Assembly (NCBI RefSeq): GCF_031755915.1
Contig: NC_083390.1
Location: 17,701,001-17,765,000, forward strand
DNA: 64,000 bases
Source: Ziziphus jujuba
Lineage: Eukaryota; Streptophyta; Magnoliopsida; Rosales; Rhamnaceae
Direction: 5' to 3'
Part shown: piece after piece, positions 1 through 13,696 of the stretch
How the letters are laid out: each line of letters starts with the position of its first letter
How positions within the stretch are numbered: the stretch's first letter is position 1
The notes under the pieces: generated by a model
What the model was told of the DNA's origin: nothing
The model's database searches: none
The model's input: the letters and a program-made list of their open reading frames with translations, nothing else
Translations under genes and position numbers: made by a program

Positions 1-906
1 ACCAATGGGTTCTCAGCTGCAAGCCTTATTGGGTGTGGAGGGTTTGGAGAAGTGTTCAAGGCAACTTTGAAGGACGGATCAAGTGTTGCAATCAAGAAAC
101 TTATAAGATTGAGTTGCCAAGGTGACCGTGAATTCATGGCAGAAATGGAGACTCTGGGGAAGATCAAGCATAGAAATCTTGTGCCTCTACTGGGTTATTG
201 CAAAGTTGGTGAAGAGAGACTCCTTGTATATGAATTCATGGAGTATGGCAGCCTTGAAGAAATGCTACATGGGAGAACAAAGGCAAGGGATCGGCGTATT
301 CTAACATGGGAAGAGAGGAAGCAAATTGCAAGAGGTGCAGCCAAGGGACTCTGCTTTCTCCACCACAATTGCATCCCTCATATTATACATAGAGACATGA
401 AATCAAGCAATGTGCTTCTAGACCATGAATTGGAAGCAAGAGTTTCAGATTTCGGAATGGCAAGGCTAATAAGTGCACTTGACACCCATCTAAGTGTAAG
501 CACACTTGCAGGAACTCCTGGCTATGTCCCACCTGAGTACTATCAAAGCTTCAGGTGCACCGCAAAAGGCGATGTGTACTCCTTTGGGGTGGTCCTGCTT
601 GAATTGTTGACAGGAAAACGCCCAACCGATAAGGAGGACTTTGGGGACACTAACTTGGTGGGGTGGGTGAAAATGAAGGTGAGAGAAGGGAGACAAATGG
701 AAGTAATAGACCCGGAGTTGCTCTCAGTAACAAAAGGAACCGACGAAGCAGAAGCTGAAGAAGTTAAAGAGATGGTAAGGTACCTGGAGATTACATTGCA
801 GTGTGTGGATGACTTCCCTTCCAAAAGGCCTAACATGTTGCAGGCAGTAGCAATGCTGAGAGAGCTTATGCCTGGATCAACGAGTGGAAGTAGCAACAGT
901 TCTTGA
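1..906 (+). CDS. BRL2: BRI1-like receptor kinase (BRL2/VH1 type), C-terminal kinase domain, 5' truncated by window edge
   Basis: The open frame runs in from base 1 and ends at TGA 904-906, giving the last 301 residues of a leucine-rich-repeat receptor kinase. The family is plasma-membrane bound; BRL2 (VASCULAR HIGHWAY 1) acts in vascular and provascular patterning. Visible kinase landmarks, counted from base 1: glycine loop GCGGFGEV (residues 11-18), catalytic lysine in VAIKK (about 32), HRD with Asp 132, DFG with Asp 150, then [11 protein letters not shown] and the subdomain IX motif [15 protein letters not shown]. The stretch [20 protein letters not shown] and the short Ser/Gly tail fit BRL2 better than BRI1, which has a longer C-terminal tail. 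There is no intron, as in this family. The GTG at 52 is an ordinary Val codon, not a start. The leucine-rich repeats, island domain and membrane segment lie off the left edge. Confidence 0.93.
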   Translation, partial: TNGFSAASLIGCGGFGEVFKATLKDGSSVAIKKLIRLSCQGDREFMAEMETLGKIKHRNLVPLLGYCKVGEERLLVYEFMEYGSLEEMLHGRTKARDRRILTWEERKQIARGAAKGLCFLHHNCIPHIIHRDMKSSNVLLDHELEARVSDFGMARLISALDTHLSVSTLAGTPGYVPPEYYQSFRCTAKGDVYSFGVVLLELLTGKRPTDKEDFGDTNLVGWVKMKVREGRQMEVIDPELLSVTKGTDEAEAEEVKEMVRYLEITLQCVDDFPSKRPNMLQAVAMLRELMPGSTSGSSNSS

Positions 907-1960
907 GACAGTGGGGTTTGTTTATTTATTATTATCATTGTATGAATATAAGGCTTGTAATTTTGTTGCTCAGCTTTTGAAGAGTTTCCTGTAACTAATT
1001 TGAAAAGCCTTTTTTTTTTTTTTTTTTTTTTCCCCTTTCTTTTCACTATGTTAGAACACTAACTCACAGTGAGCAGAGCACAAAATATACTGGGTTTGTG
1101 AACAATGAACAAAAAGTCGCCAAACAACAAACAAGCAAATATAATTATTTCAGACATATTATCAAACAGATAGTGTGTATACCAAAACTGAAAGCATTAT
1201 GTCAACGCAGAAAGATCATACAATATAAATAGTTATCTTTACACTTCCTATAAATTAACAATGCCATTCTACCACAACATAAGAGCTCAAAACCAATATT
1301 CAAATCCATACCTTAAAACTTGACCCCAAAAAAAAAAAAAAAAAAAAAAAAAGTTCTGTACCTTAAATGAAATCCACGGAATAGATTCCAATTCAAAGGA
1401 GGTGCCAAAGGAGTTTGTCACGAGTTCCAACATACTTACTGGTTCTTGGACCCAATTGTAGGTTGTTTTAACACCAGGTTATCATGGGCCATGGCCCATC
1501 ATATGATAGCAAGAAGGCCCATGACTTTACTGAAAAACCAGTGAGTAAGCCTACTGTCAACTGAGGCCCAAATCAGTCCAAAGATTTTGCGAAAGTTGTG
1601 AATTCTGATCTCTACCCGCTAGATTATTTTGCGTCTCTGATATTTTTAGCTAAAATGAAAATAAATCGATTCTCCATAAGTGTTAAACTGTTACTTAGTT
1701 CTGTTCGAATGAGTATATAATATTAACGGTAAAAAAAAATTAAAAAAAAACACTATATGCTTAACTTTTTAATGATAATACTATATTTAGAACCTTGTAA
1801 ATTCTATAAAATAATTTTTGTAATTTATTAAGAGAGTTTGATTCAATTAATAAACCATTTACACTTACAAGACACTTGAAATGGAAAAATATATATATAT
1901 ATATATATATTGTGATGATTCAAATTATTGGTGTTTATTGTATGGCGGCCTAGTTCAAGC
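907..1960. other. 3' flank of the kinase gene and intergenic DNA
   Basis: The first roughly 150 bases probably include the kinase 3' UTR. It holds a T-run at about 1010-1031, an A-run at about 1328-1352 and a (TA)n run at about 1889-1911. A compact group of TGGGCY/RGCCCA (site II-like) motifs lies at about 1483-1570, including a perfect 16-base palindrome at 1484-1499. No gene is visible. Confidence 0.6.
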
Positions 1961-2288
1961 AAGGCCGAGCAAGGCCGTCTTAACTCCTAGTGAGGCTTTT
2001 AGGCAAAAATTATTGTAAGGCCTTTATCAAATAGTGTTAATAATTTTTTTTTTAATTAAATTTTATTTTATATTTTAAATATATGTTTTTTCAAAAAAAA
2101 AAAAAAAGAGTAAATTTTGATAACAAATATATTTTTTGATTGATAATGAATTATACAAATGGCAAGTTCTAATTAATTTTTTTAAAAATAAATTAAAAAA
2201 TGCATAATAAAACACGTGTGTTTTATTTTTATATGATAAACAATGATATAATTGGAAAATTGATAACTACAAACTTGAATTTATAGAA

Positions 2289-2323
<35 letters not shown>

Positions 2324-2851
2324 GAGGATTAACAATATAAAATCATTAAATAAATAACAAGTAATAGGTAATATGAGAGAAAAATAATAATAATTGAGAA
2401 GATTATCTTTTTTTTTTTTTAAGAAATCCTTTGAATAAATTTTTTTAAAATTATGTTCAGTTTATAAGAAAGACTAAACAACTTATATAAAAGTTGACTG
2501 AATGGAAAAAAATATATATAAAAATAAGATGAGAAAATTCACGAACTAAAGGATTTTTAACGTTTTCTTTTTCATTTTAACTTTTAAAAATTTATTGCAA
2601 ATATAAAAAAATTTAATATTTTTTAATAAAATAGAATAAATAATTAATTGATTCTATTTTTCAAAAATAAAATATATGTATAAATATAAATAATAAGTTG
2701 CAATTGATATAGAATTCAAAACAAGTCAATTTATATATTTGCTTGTTTATTTATTCCATATTATTTATTAATATAATATTTCTTTTGGGCCCCTCCATAA
2801 CGAGGGCACTAGGCATACGCCTTTCGTGGCCTACCCTTTACGCCAGGCCTG
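1961..2851. mobile_element. Non-autonomous hAT-type DNA transposon remnant
   Basis: The two ends are GC-rich in an AT-rich setting and are imperfect inverted repeats: the left begins AAGGCCGAGC and the reverse complement of the right begins CAGGCCTGGCG. Both ends then carry several AGGC/GCCT motifs (TAGGC, AGGCCT, GGGCCC), typical of plant hAT subterminal regions. They are flanked by an 8-bp near-identical direct repeat, GTTCAAGC at 1953-1960 and GTTCAAAC at 2852-2859, the target-site size of hAT elements. The interior (about 2040-2780) is over 80% A+T with (TA)n and no transposase frame. It is probably an old deletion derivative; the assignment is an inference from the ends. Confidence 0.5.
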
Positions 2852-2859
2852 GTTCAAAC

Positions 2860-5800
2860 GCGAACTAAGATGGCAACAAAGAGGAAAACACAAAAATATC
2901 TATCCCTCAGAAAAAATAAAGAAAAATGTTGATTTTTCTTTTTTCAATAATTATACCCATCCTTCACTTATTCTATCCAATGAATTACTTAAAATACCTT
3001 TATCATATTATATAGATAAACCCACAAAAATAAATTTGCTTTGTAGTCCCCATTATTGTCCAATCTTGCCAAAAAATATAATAATATAATTGGAATAATC
3101 AGCATTTGTAGCTCTACTACAATATCTAATAATGGTATCTAAAGTGTTTTCTATAATGCGTATATATATATATATATTTCAACATTCATCAAAGGAATCT
3201 TTTTATTTAAAAATTAATGAGTTTTAAAATTTATAAATCTATTAATTGAATGTAGATATTTAGTGAACAATATTATTGGATTTCTTTTACTTTGATAATA
3301 ATTTATATTTTTATTTGTAAATAGGTTATATATACAAAAACAAAGGAAAAAAAAAAAACTACATCAATCCGAAGTTGAAAACATCAAACTCTATCCCCAT
3401 TAAGGCCTCTTTCATGGGAAGAAGGGTGGGTGATAGAGAAAGTTAAATAAAACTACAGTAGTGTCCCCATAAGACCTGTTCCATGAGGGATGAGGAGAGG
3501 GGCTAGGTGTAAACAAAGTTAAATAAAACTACTATTCCTTCTCCGTGGGGGAAGGGACTGGTTCCATGAGGAGGGAACAGAGTGAGGGCCACTTTCAAGA
3601 GGAGAGGTCAACACCCCAACTCTCTTTTAGGGAAGGATCCCTTCGTTTATGAGATCAGGATAGTTTACACAATGGAGGCGGACCGAGTTGTCTTCAATTG
3701 TGAAATGACATGATTTTTCTCTAATTTTTCTTTATTCCCTTCTTTTTTTTTTTTCATGTTTTCCTCACCCTTTTTCATATTTTTTTTAACCATTTACAGA
3801 TAAAAATAAAGATTATAATCAAAGAAAAAAAAATCTGCAAAGCTATAAATGATGATTATTAAAGATAATGAAGGTTGCAAATCAAACTCATTTTTTTTGG
3901 ATTTATTTAAGTAATATAGTGAAAATATTTTAATTAATTCATTGGGAAGAAAAAATAAAAAATATAACAAAATTATTAAAAATAAGAGAGGTAGATATGG
4001 TTTTTTTTTCATTTTAACTGAGAGACGAGCATAAATGTTTTCTCCTCACAACACATGCTGCAGTCAATGCAAGTTCATCTATTCGTGAAAGGTTGTCCAT
4101 TTTAAGGTACCCAAAAAAGTAGAGAAACGATTGGCAAATAGAAACAGACAGACCACATATTTTATGGAAGATAAATTCTCACTTTTTTTTTTTTTTTTTT
4201 TCAGATCCTAAATTAATGCTTTTGATACAGATAAACTCATGTCAGCCCAAAAAAATAAATAAAAAATAAAAAAATGGTGCGTTATTATCATTTAAGATAG
4301 CCATTACCTACTTCTGTCTCTGCCTCACCTCTCTCTCTAAAATAATTATGTTATACTAAGTGACATAAACCATAAAAGATGTTTTATAAGATATAAAAAC
4401 TAAACCTAAAGTTGTTCACCACAAAAATTATTAGTAACCAATATGTGTTAGGTTGGCGTACCATTTGCAATCTTAGAGTAGCACACTGTGCATGCAACCA
4501 CCCATCCAAATTGAATAGACAATATGCTTTGTACTTCGGCAAGTATACTTGACTAGTCGTATGAGGTCAGCTACAAATCGTAGATAAGTTAATATGGTTA
4601 AATAAATTTCTATAAGTCTGTTTTTTGTTTTTTAAATTGTTTTTCCTTCTGTTTTTTTTTTAAATTATTTTCCTACCATAGATTTTCTTTTCTTTTTTTT
4701 TTTTTTGGTTAAATTTTTGGGGGTGAATTTTCTACCATAGATTTGGTGGATAAAAATGGGTTTCTGCATAGGAAAAAAAAAACCTTTAAAAATAGTAAAC
4801 AGTTGTACTTTTTTCCCCAATACTTTGGATCTTAATGAATATTAGTATTGCTGTAAGTAGAAGTTGTTGGACAATCAACTCATATAGAGATCAATTAGTG
4901 TGAAATAATAACTGTATACCTACTGATATTATTAATAGTTGTAGGTATAATTAATATTTGTACTCCTTTTGTTTACAAAAATCTTAGATGTAAAATGGGT
5001 TTTTTTTTTTTTTTTGTTTCTTTTCTTTTACTCTTTTATCATATTTTTCCCTTTTATTATGGTTGTTGTTAGTATTTTCTTTTCGCATGTCCAGCTAATA
5101 ATATAATAAGTAGATGGAATTATTTTGGTTCTTCCCGAGAGTAAAGGAATTGAGATAGATATGAAAGATAATGCCATGAGTAGTCATCATCTGACTTCTG
5201 TATAGTGCAAATTCTTCTCACAAATTATGCTGAAAGCATTGGTCATTTCACTTTTATTTCAATGTTCCAATTCAGGGAACAAAACAAAAACTGTGTTGAA
5301 AGAAATAATTTCCACATGTAATACTGACAATTATCTGATACCAAGGAAATTCTCAAATATACAGATTATAAATCCAAATTTGATTTTTTACACATCTAAA
5401 AAAAATATATACATATATATATATATATAATGCCATCAATAGAAAACTAAAACCATAGAATCATGTTTTTTTATTTTGGATTTCTCTAGTGGTAAGCTCA
5501 GAGAACAGTGTGACCATTCATGGTTTGTCACCAACTATACAAGGAAAGGTCGTTTTCAAAGAATTGGATCGAGGAATAGAAGATCCATCCCCACATACAG
5601 AAAATTATTATTATTGAATTTCACGGTCCCCTTGTGAATAATTAGGACATGATCATGGATCCGAAAGTTCTCAAATGGTAGATCAAAAAGGGAGGAAAAA
5701 AATTTATTATTATTATTTTGGGTAAAAAAATAACACTTTCTAATAATTTTTTGTTTTCAAAACTAATATAAACGATACAATACAACTGATCATTTGTAAT

Positions 5801-8645
5801 TAGACATTTTATATATATTTTGAAAGAATACTCTTATGCTTAATTTTTACCTTATTTTATTTTTGTTAGTACACATTATAAATAGTTAAAACAACATAGC
5901 AAGTAATTATTAATATAATATGGGTGACATGGTATTATTTTTTCTATGTATGTTTTTAACTAAACAAGGATCATATTGCCGCTGGTTTCTGCTATTCAAT
6001 GTTTTGCTTTGTCATGGCTCTAAAATCTATATTTGGATTAATTCAGTGGCAGCTCCACCAAGCCAATTTTAGAAATGGTGACCAGGATGAATGCAATATG
6101 GGTTGGTTTTCATGCTCCACCAGAAAGTTAAAAAGGAGGCTCATAATTTCCCAAAACCATACACTTTTTTTTTTTTTTTTTTGGGCTGAATAAATGCATT
6201 ATCACTTAGCCAAACAATTGTATTGCAAAATGAGTCCACTACATTTGGGATATTCTTTAAAATATTAAAAAGTTAGAGTGAAAGTCAAAGCAAAAAGAAA
6301 AGAAAGAACAATTGGAGTGAAAAAATTTTAAAGGCAAAAATATTATAACATATTAACCAAATAAGAAATATTTTAAATTGATGGGGTGTATAGTGTGCCT
6401 GGATGATGAATTTAGGAAAAGTTAAAAGCACAAGCTAATTAAACCACGTGGAGGGTATTCAAACTTGGGTTAGACTTTGTCTTTGAAACATAAGCCCAAA
6501 CTAATTTTGTATATTATATGGACTAAGCCTTAAAGCCTAGCCCATAAGCTGAAATCAGAGAGGAAAGTGAAATCCTTAGGAACAGGCAAATGTAATGTTT
6601 ACACTCCCACCCTTCCTTATCGAGTGTATAATTCAAGTGATGCTTTTTTATTTTCTACTCAATTCCATTTCCTTGTACAGCTAAGGGAGACAAAAACAAA
6701 ATGGGGGATGTTTTCACCAGATATCATGCCAAGGGGGAATATTGCATACTCCTCTCTCCACCACTCCTTCTATTCTTTTTTTCTCAAAATTTTTCATGTC
6801 TTCCATACAAAAGTTACATAGCAATAAAACAAAAATGTCTTCTTCTTTTTTTTTTTTTTTAGAATTTTTTTTTTTTAACAATTTTTCCAACGACACCGTT
6901 TCAAAAGTATAGAGATGGAGTCTTGGATAATGTAAATGTTGACCCTTAAGAACACAACAACCATATGATATGTGCTTATTTACTGTTTGAGGGGAAAATT
7001 TTTTATCAAAGATAATCAATAATGCAAGAGAGGTACAAAATCAATTTATTTATTTAAGGAGAAAAAAATCATATAAATTAAATATATAAAAGTAAACCAA
7101 ATTGAATACAAACTAATTATGTTCAATCATATTATTTATTACATTATTTGATAGACAATTTCATATTTCTAACATTATAGATATGATTATTTACCACTGG
7201 TTTAGACAATTAAGAACTTACCATTCATTCCAAGCTTTCAATATGATATCCTACTATCAAAAATTACAAAATCTCAAATATATGATAAATATTATATAAC
7301 GGTTATGTCATATTATTTATATATTTTAAATTACCACATCCATCATAAACGGAAAAACCTATTAGTTCTATCCAACATCAGATTCAAGCATGTGAGACTT
7401 GTAAAAGAATTATTAAAATATCTAATTATGAATGACTTATTACAATGCTTATAATTAAAAGTTTATGATTTGTTGCAATGCAAATAATTAAAAGCTTTTC
7501 CCACCCCACAAATGTTTTTCTATTATATTCAATTGCTTTGATATCTATATAGCACCAAATATGGGCCATTCTTATCCGTCAATTATGACCTCCTTTTTTC
7601 CGCAGATATGAAGAAGGTAATAAAGAAAGCAAGTGATATCCATGCATATATGCAAACCTCTAGCCAGTTTTTCAAGCAAAGTATATTAAAAAGAAAACTG
7701 TCCACACAGTCAAGTGCAATAAAAGATTAGTGGTGTAAACAAGACAAAGGTGTTCACTTGTCCTCCCCCCGTCTCTATGTATATGTATTAATTGAAGGTC
7801 CTTCATAATTGATTGTCCTCTATCAATTGGATATAGCACAAACATTTTCTACCATATACATCTCATCATATAACTTCACTACTTTTTTTCCAAATCTTTC
7901 CATAATCCCTATACGCATATATATCTTAATTTGGTTCTAAATATTTGTCTCTCATTTTTGTTTCCATGTAAATGGATTGGGGTGGGAAATAAGTAGGGTT
8001 TGATTCATTAATTATACAAAACCAATAATTTTTGAAAATTTTTTTGATGATAATAATAATAATTATTATTATTTGTTTATTTGTTTTATTTGGAAGGAAC
8101 GCCAACTGGGATTATGCTAACTTTTATATTTCCCTCATGCATATATACATACAAAACTGTATCTATCAAAATGAAAGGTGGTCTATTTTTTTCCTCCTAT
8201 CTTTCTTACCTTCCATTTGGAATAGATTATGCTATTGATGAAGATTAGGACATTGAGACAAAGACAGTTTTATCCCATACTTTTGTTAGGAAGTATACGT
8301 TTTCTTTTGTGTTTGTAAGGTTTTGGAAATGTGGGTAGGGGGCAAAAGAACAGTATTAGATTCTTACATGACCAGTAAAAAACGTGAACTTGATGGCTCC
8401 ATATTACCAACTCCTACATGGGCCTATATTCTTCATTTGTTACTTGTTAGTAGATTAACCGACCACACTATTTAATCCAATTTCAAAGTTTAATCATCCT
8501 CTGCACAGTTTACCACAAAAGTTACAAACTGGGTGGCCCAAAAGAAACCTTCCGAGGCAACTTTTTTGATAAATTGGAGACAGATATATAGTACCAAGTT
8601 TTGAATCCGAAATCTGGGACTATTATCTTTGATAATTATCCAAAG

Positions 8646-8683
<38 letters not shown>

Positions 8684-9671
8684 TTCCTAATCTGTTTTGG
8701 CAAAAATAACATTATCGAAACAAATTTTAACGGATGAATTTGTTAAAGTATCTGGACTTTTAACCAAGAAGAGCAGTAAGAATACTGCCATCGTTTGAGT
8801 AAGAAGTTCACCCATATATGCAAAATTACAAGTTAGATTTATGCGAGCCACCCAATCAATTTGGATTGATTCACTATTCAAGAATTGCAAAAATGCACCA
8901 ATATCTATCTTTCCAAATTTTGTTTTCAATAAAAAGAAAAAAAAAACATTTTAATTATCACAGGTTCATGATGTTTTGTCTATCAACAATTTATGTGATA
9001 GATCTGTTTCTAGATCTCAAATTGTGTTAGGATGGAAAGATTGGAAAATGCTTGATCAACTAAAAGTTGGTCCTGAGATAATCAAAATGTGTAGGCATTT
9101 ATGTTTCTACAGGGAAAAAAAAAAAAAAAAAAGCGAAAATTGGTAATCAGAAAACATAATAAAGAGGGACCAGGATCCCAAAATACATAAAAATACAGGG
9201 GAGATAAATAAGGTAGAAAAAAATGATATAATAAATAAATAAAAAAAGCTATATTACAATGTACCATCCGTAGCTATCTACGGGACAAAAAAGGAAGGGT
9301 GCATTAAAAGGTGGGGAAAGAGGTGCACGTGGTCCCAAAATAAATTAAAAAATAAAAATAAAAAAACAAGTTTTTAAAAATAAAAATTATAAATTGAAAA
9401 AAAAAAAAAAAAAAAAAAAAAAAACAAAGAGGAAGGCTTTTATGGTGAAACTAGGGTCTGGATTTCGCTTTTGCTTTGGTTTGAAATGTGAAAGAAAAAT
9501 GAAAGACCACACGCAGTTTCCTATTATCTTTAACACGAAAATGGGGTGTTCCTTCAACTGCTTTCTCTATCTCAATTGGTCACTAATTTAATGAAAAAGG
9601 GTACTGTGCCTGCCTCTCTCCCTCTTCCCTCCTCTTGATTCTGATAAAGTGAGACTCTGAGTAACCAAACA

Positions 9672-9712
<41 letters not shown>

Positions 9713-9874
9713 CTTTCACTCTCTCTCTTGCTCTGTATGAGTTTGTGTGTTGTTTATGTTGAGAGGGACGAATGCCTGTGCTTAACCATTTCAACTGTGG
9801 CACTGAAAAACATGGTGTTTTTTTTTTTTAACATTTAAAAGGGGACACAAAATGCTCCGAAAATGACCTCCCAT

Positions 9875-9905
<31 letters not shown>

Positions 9906-11091
9906 CCCCCATTGAAATTTGGATTTTTTTTAAGTATTACATTGGTCAGGTCAGCACCTTTCAATGCCTTTTCCTTTTTACCCTCTTGCATATTTAGTAA
10001 ACATGGTCCCTCACCAAGGAAGTAAATAATCCAACCCATATCACTTTTTTTTTTTTTTTTATACATATACATAATCCAATATATAGATATAAAAAATTAT
10101 GCTATTGAGCAATTATATGTAATTCGGGAAATACATTTTATATATATATGTATTATGGTCCGAGTTTGACATTAATGGATTTTATTAAGTCTTATTTTAT
10201 TCGATATAGTCTAATGGGTTTGAAAAGTTTACACATTAAAATATATATATATATATATATATTAAAATAAAAGAGAATAAGACAATTTGATGTTATATAG
10301 TTAATACAATCTACTAGAACCCATATGTATAATAATTAGCTTCACTTTTATTTTATGTCCGAATATTCTTTGTTAATTCTTCTATAGAAAATACAGTTTG
10401 TGTACCCCAACTTTAACGTAAAATACTATTCATGTATTTAACTTAAGAGAAACATAACGTGCCGAAATTTCTTTCCCATGCTCGCATTTTATTTCCCACA
10501 ACCTGTTGGTACCAAATTTGAAAACTACTTCGGTAAAAAGGCAAAAGTATCCTGGAAATATTAATTAATTTCTTGTCATAAAGCAGGAGGGAAATTAAGT
10601 GCACAGGATATCAGAAGTTTCTGTTAATTTATTATCACTGTCAAAGACGTTTTGATCACTATTAAATGCAAGGAAAACCTTCATATAAAAAAAAAAAAAA
10701 GAAGCATATATAGTATTATTGTTTTTTTAATGTTTTTCTTCTTTTTTCAAAATTATAACAATTGATGATATGTATCAAATATTTGAATCAATACAAACGG
10801 CCCAGTTACAAAAAAAAAAAATAATAATAATAATAATAATAACACTTTAATCAACACCCCCATAGCTATGGGGCAATAAAATAAGGACCTACTCAATACA
10901 ACAAAAAGAAAACTGACAAAACAGTAACAAAAAAAACAAACAGATTAATTATGAGCTTTTTTTTTTTTTTTTTTCCCTTAAATAGGGTTATCAAAAAAAA
11001 ATAATAATAATAACTATGGGTTTAAAAAAGTAAACGTGGTTGTATGATTATATCTCTCATGGGGATGATAAATTATCACAACGACGTCGTA
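2860..11091. other. AT-rich intergenic region, no gene seen
   Basis: No open frame here looks like a conserved protein. Contents seen: an imperfect tandem repeat at 3391-3535; many poly-T and poly-A runs (for example 4183-4200, 9397-9424); (TA)n at about 8651-8680; (CT)n at about 9674-9709 and 9882-9904; (AAT)n near 10821-10841. The predicted frames are short, low-complexity or antisense to simple repeats. Confidence 0.6.
3391..3535. repeat. Imperfect tandem duplication, unit about 70-76 bp
   Basis: Two diverged units begin with TCCCCAT (3394 and 3464), share a TTCCATGRG-like box and both end in GTTAAATAAAACTAC. A third partial unit with GGTTCCATGAGG follows at about 3560. This stretch is less AT-rich than its surroundings. 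Confidence 0.5.
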
Positions 11092-12494
11092 TTATATATC
11101 TTCACCTTCTGTAGTAGCTGATGACATGTAGCTCATAGCCAAAGAAGTCTCATCAGAAACACCACCAACCACCATAGCCAATGCCGGCGTCGTCGCCGCC
11201 GTCGCCGCCGCCGTCGTCGAAGTTTGAAACTGTTGCTTGCAAGCTTGGCAAGTGATCTGCAAAATGGTAGAGCTTATCTTCTTCGAAGCTTGCTCTTTCA
11301 GGAGCTGAGCCTTTTCTAGTTCAGCCTGAGCTTGCTGTCTGATTCTCTTAGCATTTGCAAATTCAAGCTTCGCCATCTCTATATGCCGCTTGGCGTCGCG
11401 TCTAGCTTCTTCCGCGTATGCTTTCTCTGCCATAGCCAGCTTCAGCTCTTCGTTAGCAAACTCTTGCAACTTGGAAACTTCAGTAATGGTAGTGTTTCCT
11501 TTGTGATCGGTTGTTGGTTGGTGTTTTTCATTTTTTTCTTCCTCTTCGCAAGAAGAGCCGATCGAGAGCTTCAAATGCGTGGCGTAATTATTAATATTAT
11601 TTTTATTATCTCCCGAGTTTTTCAGAAGGTTATCTGAGGACGGAAGTAGCTGTAGCTCGAGAATGTGCTGTTGTTGTTGTTGCTGAAGATGATTGGAAGA
11701 AGAAGGTTGACAATTACTATTACTATTCCTCTCCGACGAGCAAAGAAACACGGGCTCAGCCGTAGTCGGTTTATTCGACATTGGAAGCCCTGGCAATGGA
11801 GTTTGGATGGTGAAATTGGCGTCACTTGAAGGGCTCGTACTCGAAGCCGTTCGAGACGAGCAAGCCGGTTGAAGAGCTTGTAATTCAGGACGGACTTGCC
11901 GGATGGTGCAAGTGTCTTGGTGCTCTATGAAACTCTCTACTCTGAAAACCCCACAAAGAAACAAAAGAACATTTAGAAAGAATGATTCAAAGTGATATAA
12001 TTTGGCAAAATAAAGAAAATGGTATTTTTTTCTTCTTGAGAATTATTTAGTATTAAGAAAAACAATAGGGAGAGCTTCTTCTTCTTGTTTGTAGGGTTAC
12101 CAAACAAAAACATTATTAATATATAGTATATATATGAATATCTATTATATACTTTGACTAGGTTTTTAGTTTGTTTAGTATATTTGATAATTATAAAAGT
12201 AATAAAGAAATCAAAATGGGGTCTCTGTGCGTGTGTGTTTGTGTTTAAGCTGGCTCCAATATGTCTTTAGCATAGCTATATGGAAAATCTATTATTGGGA
12301 ATAGTGATTCTTTCAGCAAAATTGAACTTCTATTGGGTTATTTTTTTAGATCATAACGAAAGGAACGCTAATGAGGTCAAGTACGTACGGCGACAAGGAA
12401 TTATATTTATAACACATAGAATTTAGAAACACTTAAAAAATAAATAAAAAATTTTGAATTCAGGGAATGTATTAGAAACCCGAGAGAGAGAGAG

Positions 12495-12529
<35 letters not shown>

Positions 12530-13493
12530 AATAAGAAAAAAAAGCATTAATTTGAGAGAAAAAAAAAAGGGAAAAAAAAATCTTGATCGAATCAAAGATT
12601 TGTTTTTTGTGGAAGAAAGATGGAAGAAAGATTTTAGGGTTAGAAAAAGCATAAGCGATTGAAACCTGTAAAATCAATCCAAAACTGCTATACTGAGAAT
12701 TAAAGGAGTACTAAATTACCAATTACAATTTACCAACCAAGGATTATTGTTTGGACTGGGGAATTGGGAAGAGAAAAGAAAAGAAAAAAGAACCTGGAAA
12801 ATACACGGCCACAGTCACAGGAATGTCCTCTGGTGCCACAGGTTTTGAGATGAGCTTTGTAATCAGATTGAACAGCATAGCCTTTAGAGCATTTGTCACA
12901 AACCCACTGTTTATGATTGCTATGTTTCCTCCTGAAATGCTTTTTTATCCCAACAAGATCTCCAAGAGCATGACATGGGTCATGGTGCAAACAGCTTGGT
13001 TCCGGGCAAACAAACACCCTCTTCTTCACCTCTTGGTTTTCCCTTTTCAACAATTTCCATGGAACTTTGTGTCTTCTCCTATGCATCTGAAGGTTCTGGT
13101 CTCTTTGAAACCCTTGGTTGCAGATCTCACATACATATCTATCCGATTCCAATAAGGTTTTTGGAGATAGAGACACAACTTCTGCATCTGGATCTATATA
13201 TCAAAAATTAAAAATTAAAAATTCAATTCAGAATCATCAAAATAAACACAAAATTTGATTGACCCAGAAAAGTTTTGGAAAAGATATTGAGAAAATACGA
13301 AGAGAAGAGAAGATTTTTTTTTTATTTTTTTAATTTTTTTCGTTGTTGTGCAGTTTAAATGTTTGATATATTGTTTACCTGGAGTGCCTGCTGGTCTTCT
13401 TTTCCTTTTGTTATTTGTGACCCCATTTTCTAAAGAAGCAAAAGCATCAGAAGAAGATGGAGCAGCAGAAGAAGCAGTGTTATTGTCCAGCAT
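11092..13493 (-). CDS. SGR5-like: INDETERMINATE-DOMAIN C2H2 zinc-finger transcription factor, IDD14/15/16 (SGR5) clade
   Basis: Three exons on the minus strand: 13493-13379, 13193-12794 and 11941-11092, all with GT-AG borders, joining to 454 residues. The start is the only Met before the conserved nuclear signal KRKRRPAGTP (about residues 29-38). The ID domain follows: finger 1 (C60, C63, H76, H80), finger 2 in the PEPSCLHHDPCHALGD region, then two CCHC fingers, the last split by intron 2. The C-terminal part has an LxLxL motif (about 266-270, EAR-like), LKLSIG, and a charged helix of about 327-405 starting VSKLQEFANEELKL and ending at ITCQACKQQF, the hallmark of the IDD14/15/16 group. In Arabidopsis this group acts in shoot gravitropism, auxin-related organ angle and starch metabolism. 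Which of the three it matches cannot be settled here. A poly-Gln tract lies at about 258-263. Confidence 0.92.
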
Positions 13494-13657
13494 GGGTTTT
13501 ATTTGAGAGAGAAGGAGAGAGAGAGATTTTTTTTCTTTTTTTTTGTGTTTTAGTGGGGGAAGATTATAAGGAAAAATAAACACACACACAAAATCAATCC
13601 CTACCTGTACACCTGGTTAAATTGGAATAGTGGGTTTTTCAGCTTTAGAGAGAAAAT

Positions 13658-13696
<39 letters not shown>

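Noticed and set aside
11332..11825. Frames on the plus strand and in another minus frame across IDD exon 3
   Set aside because: Shadows of the real IDD coding sequence.
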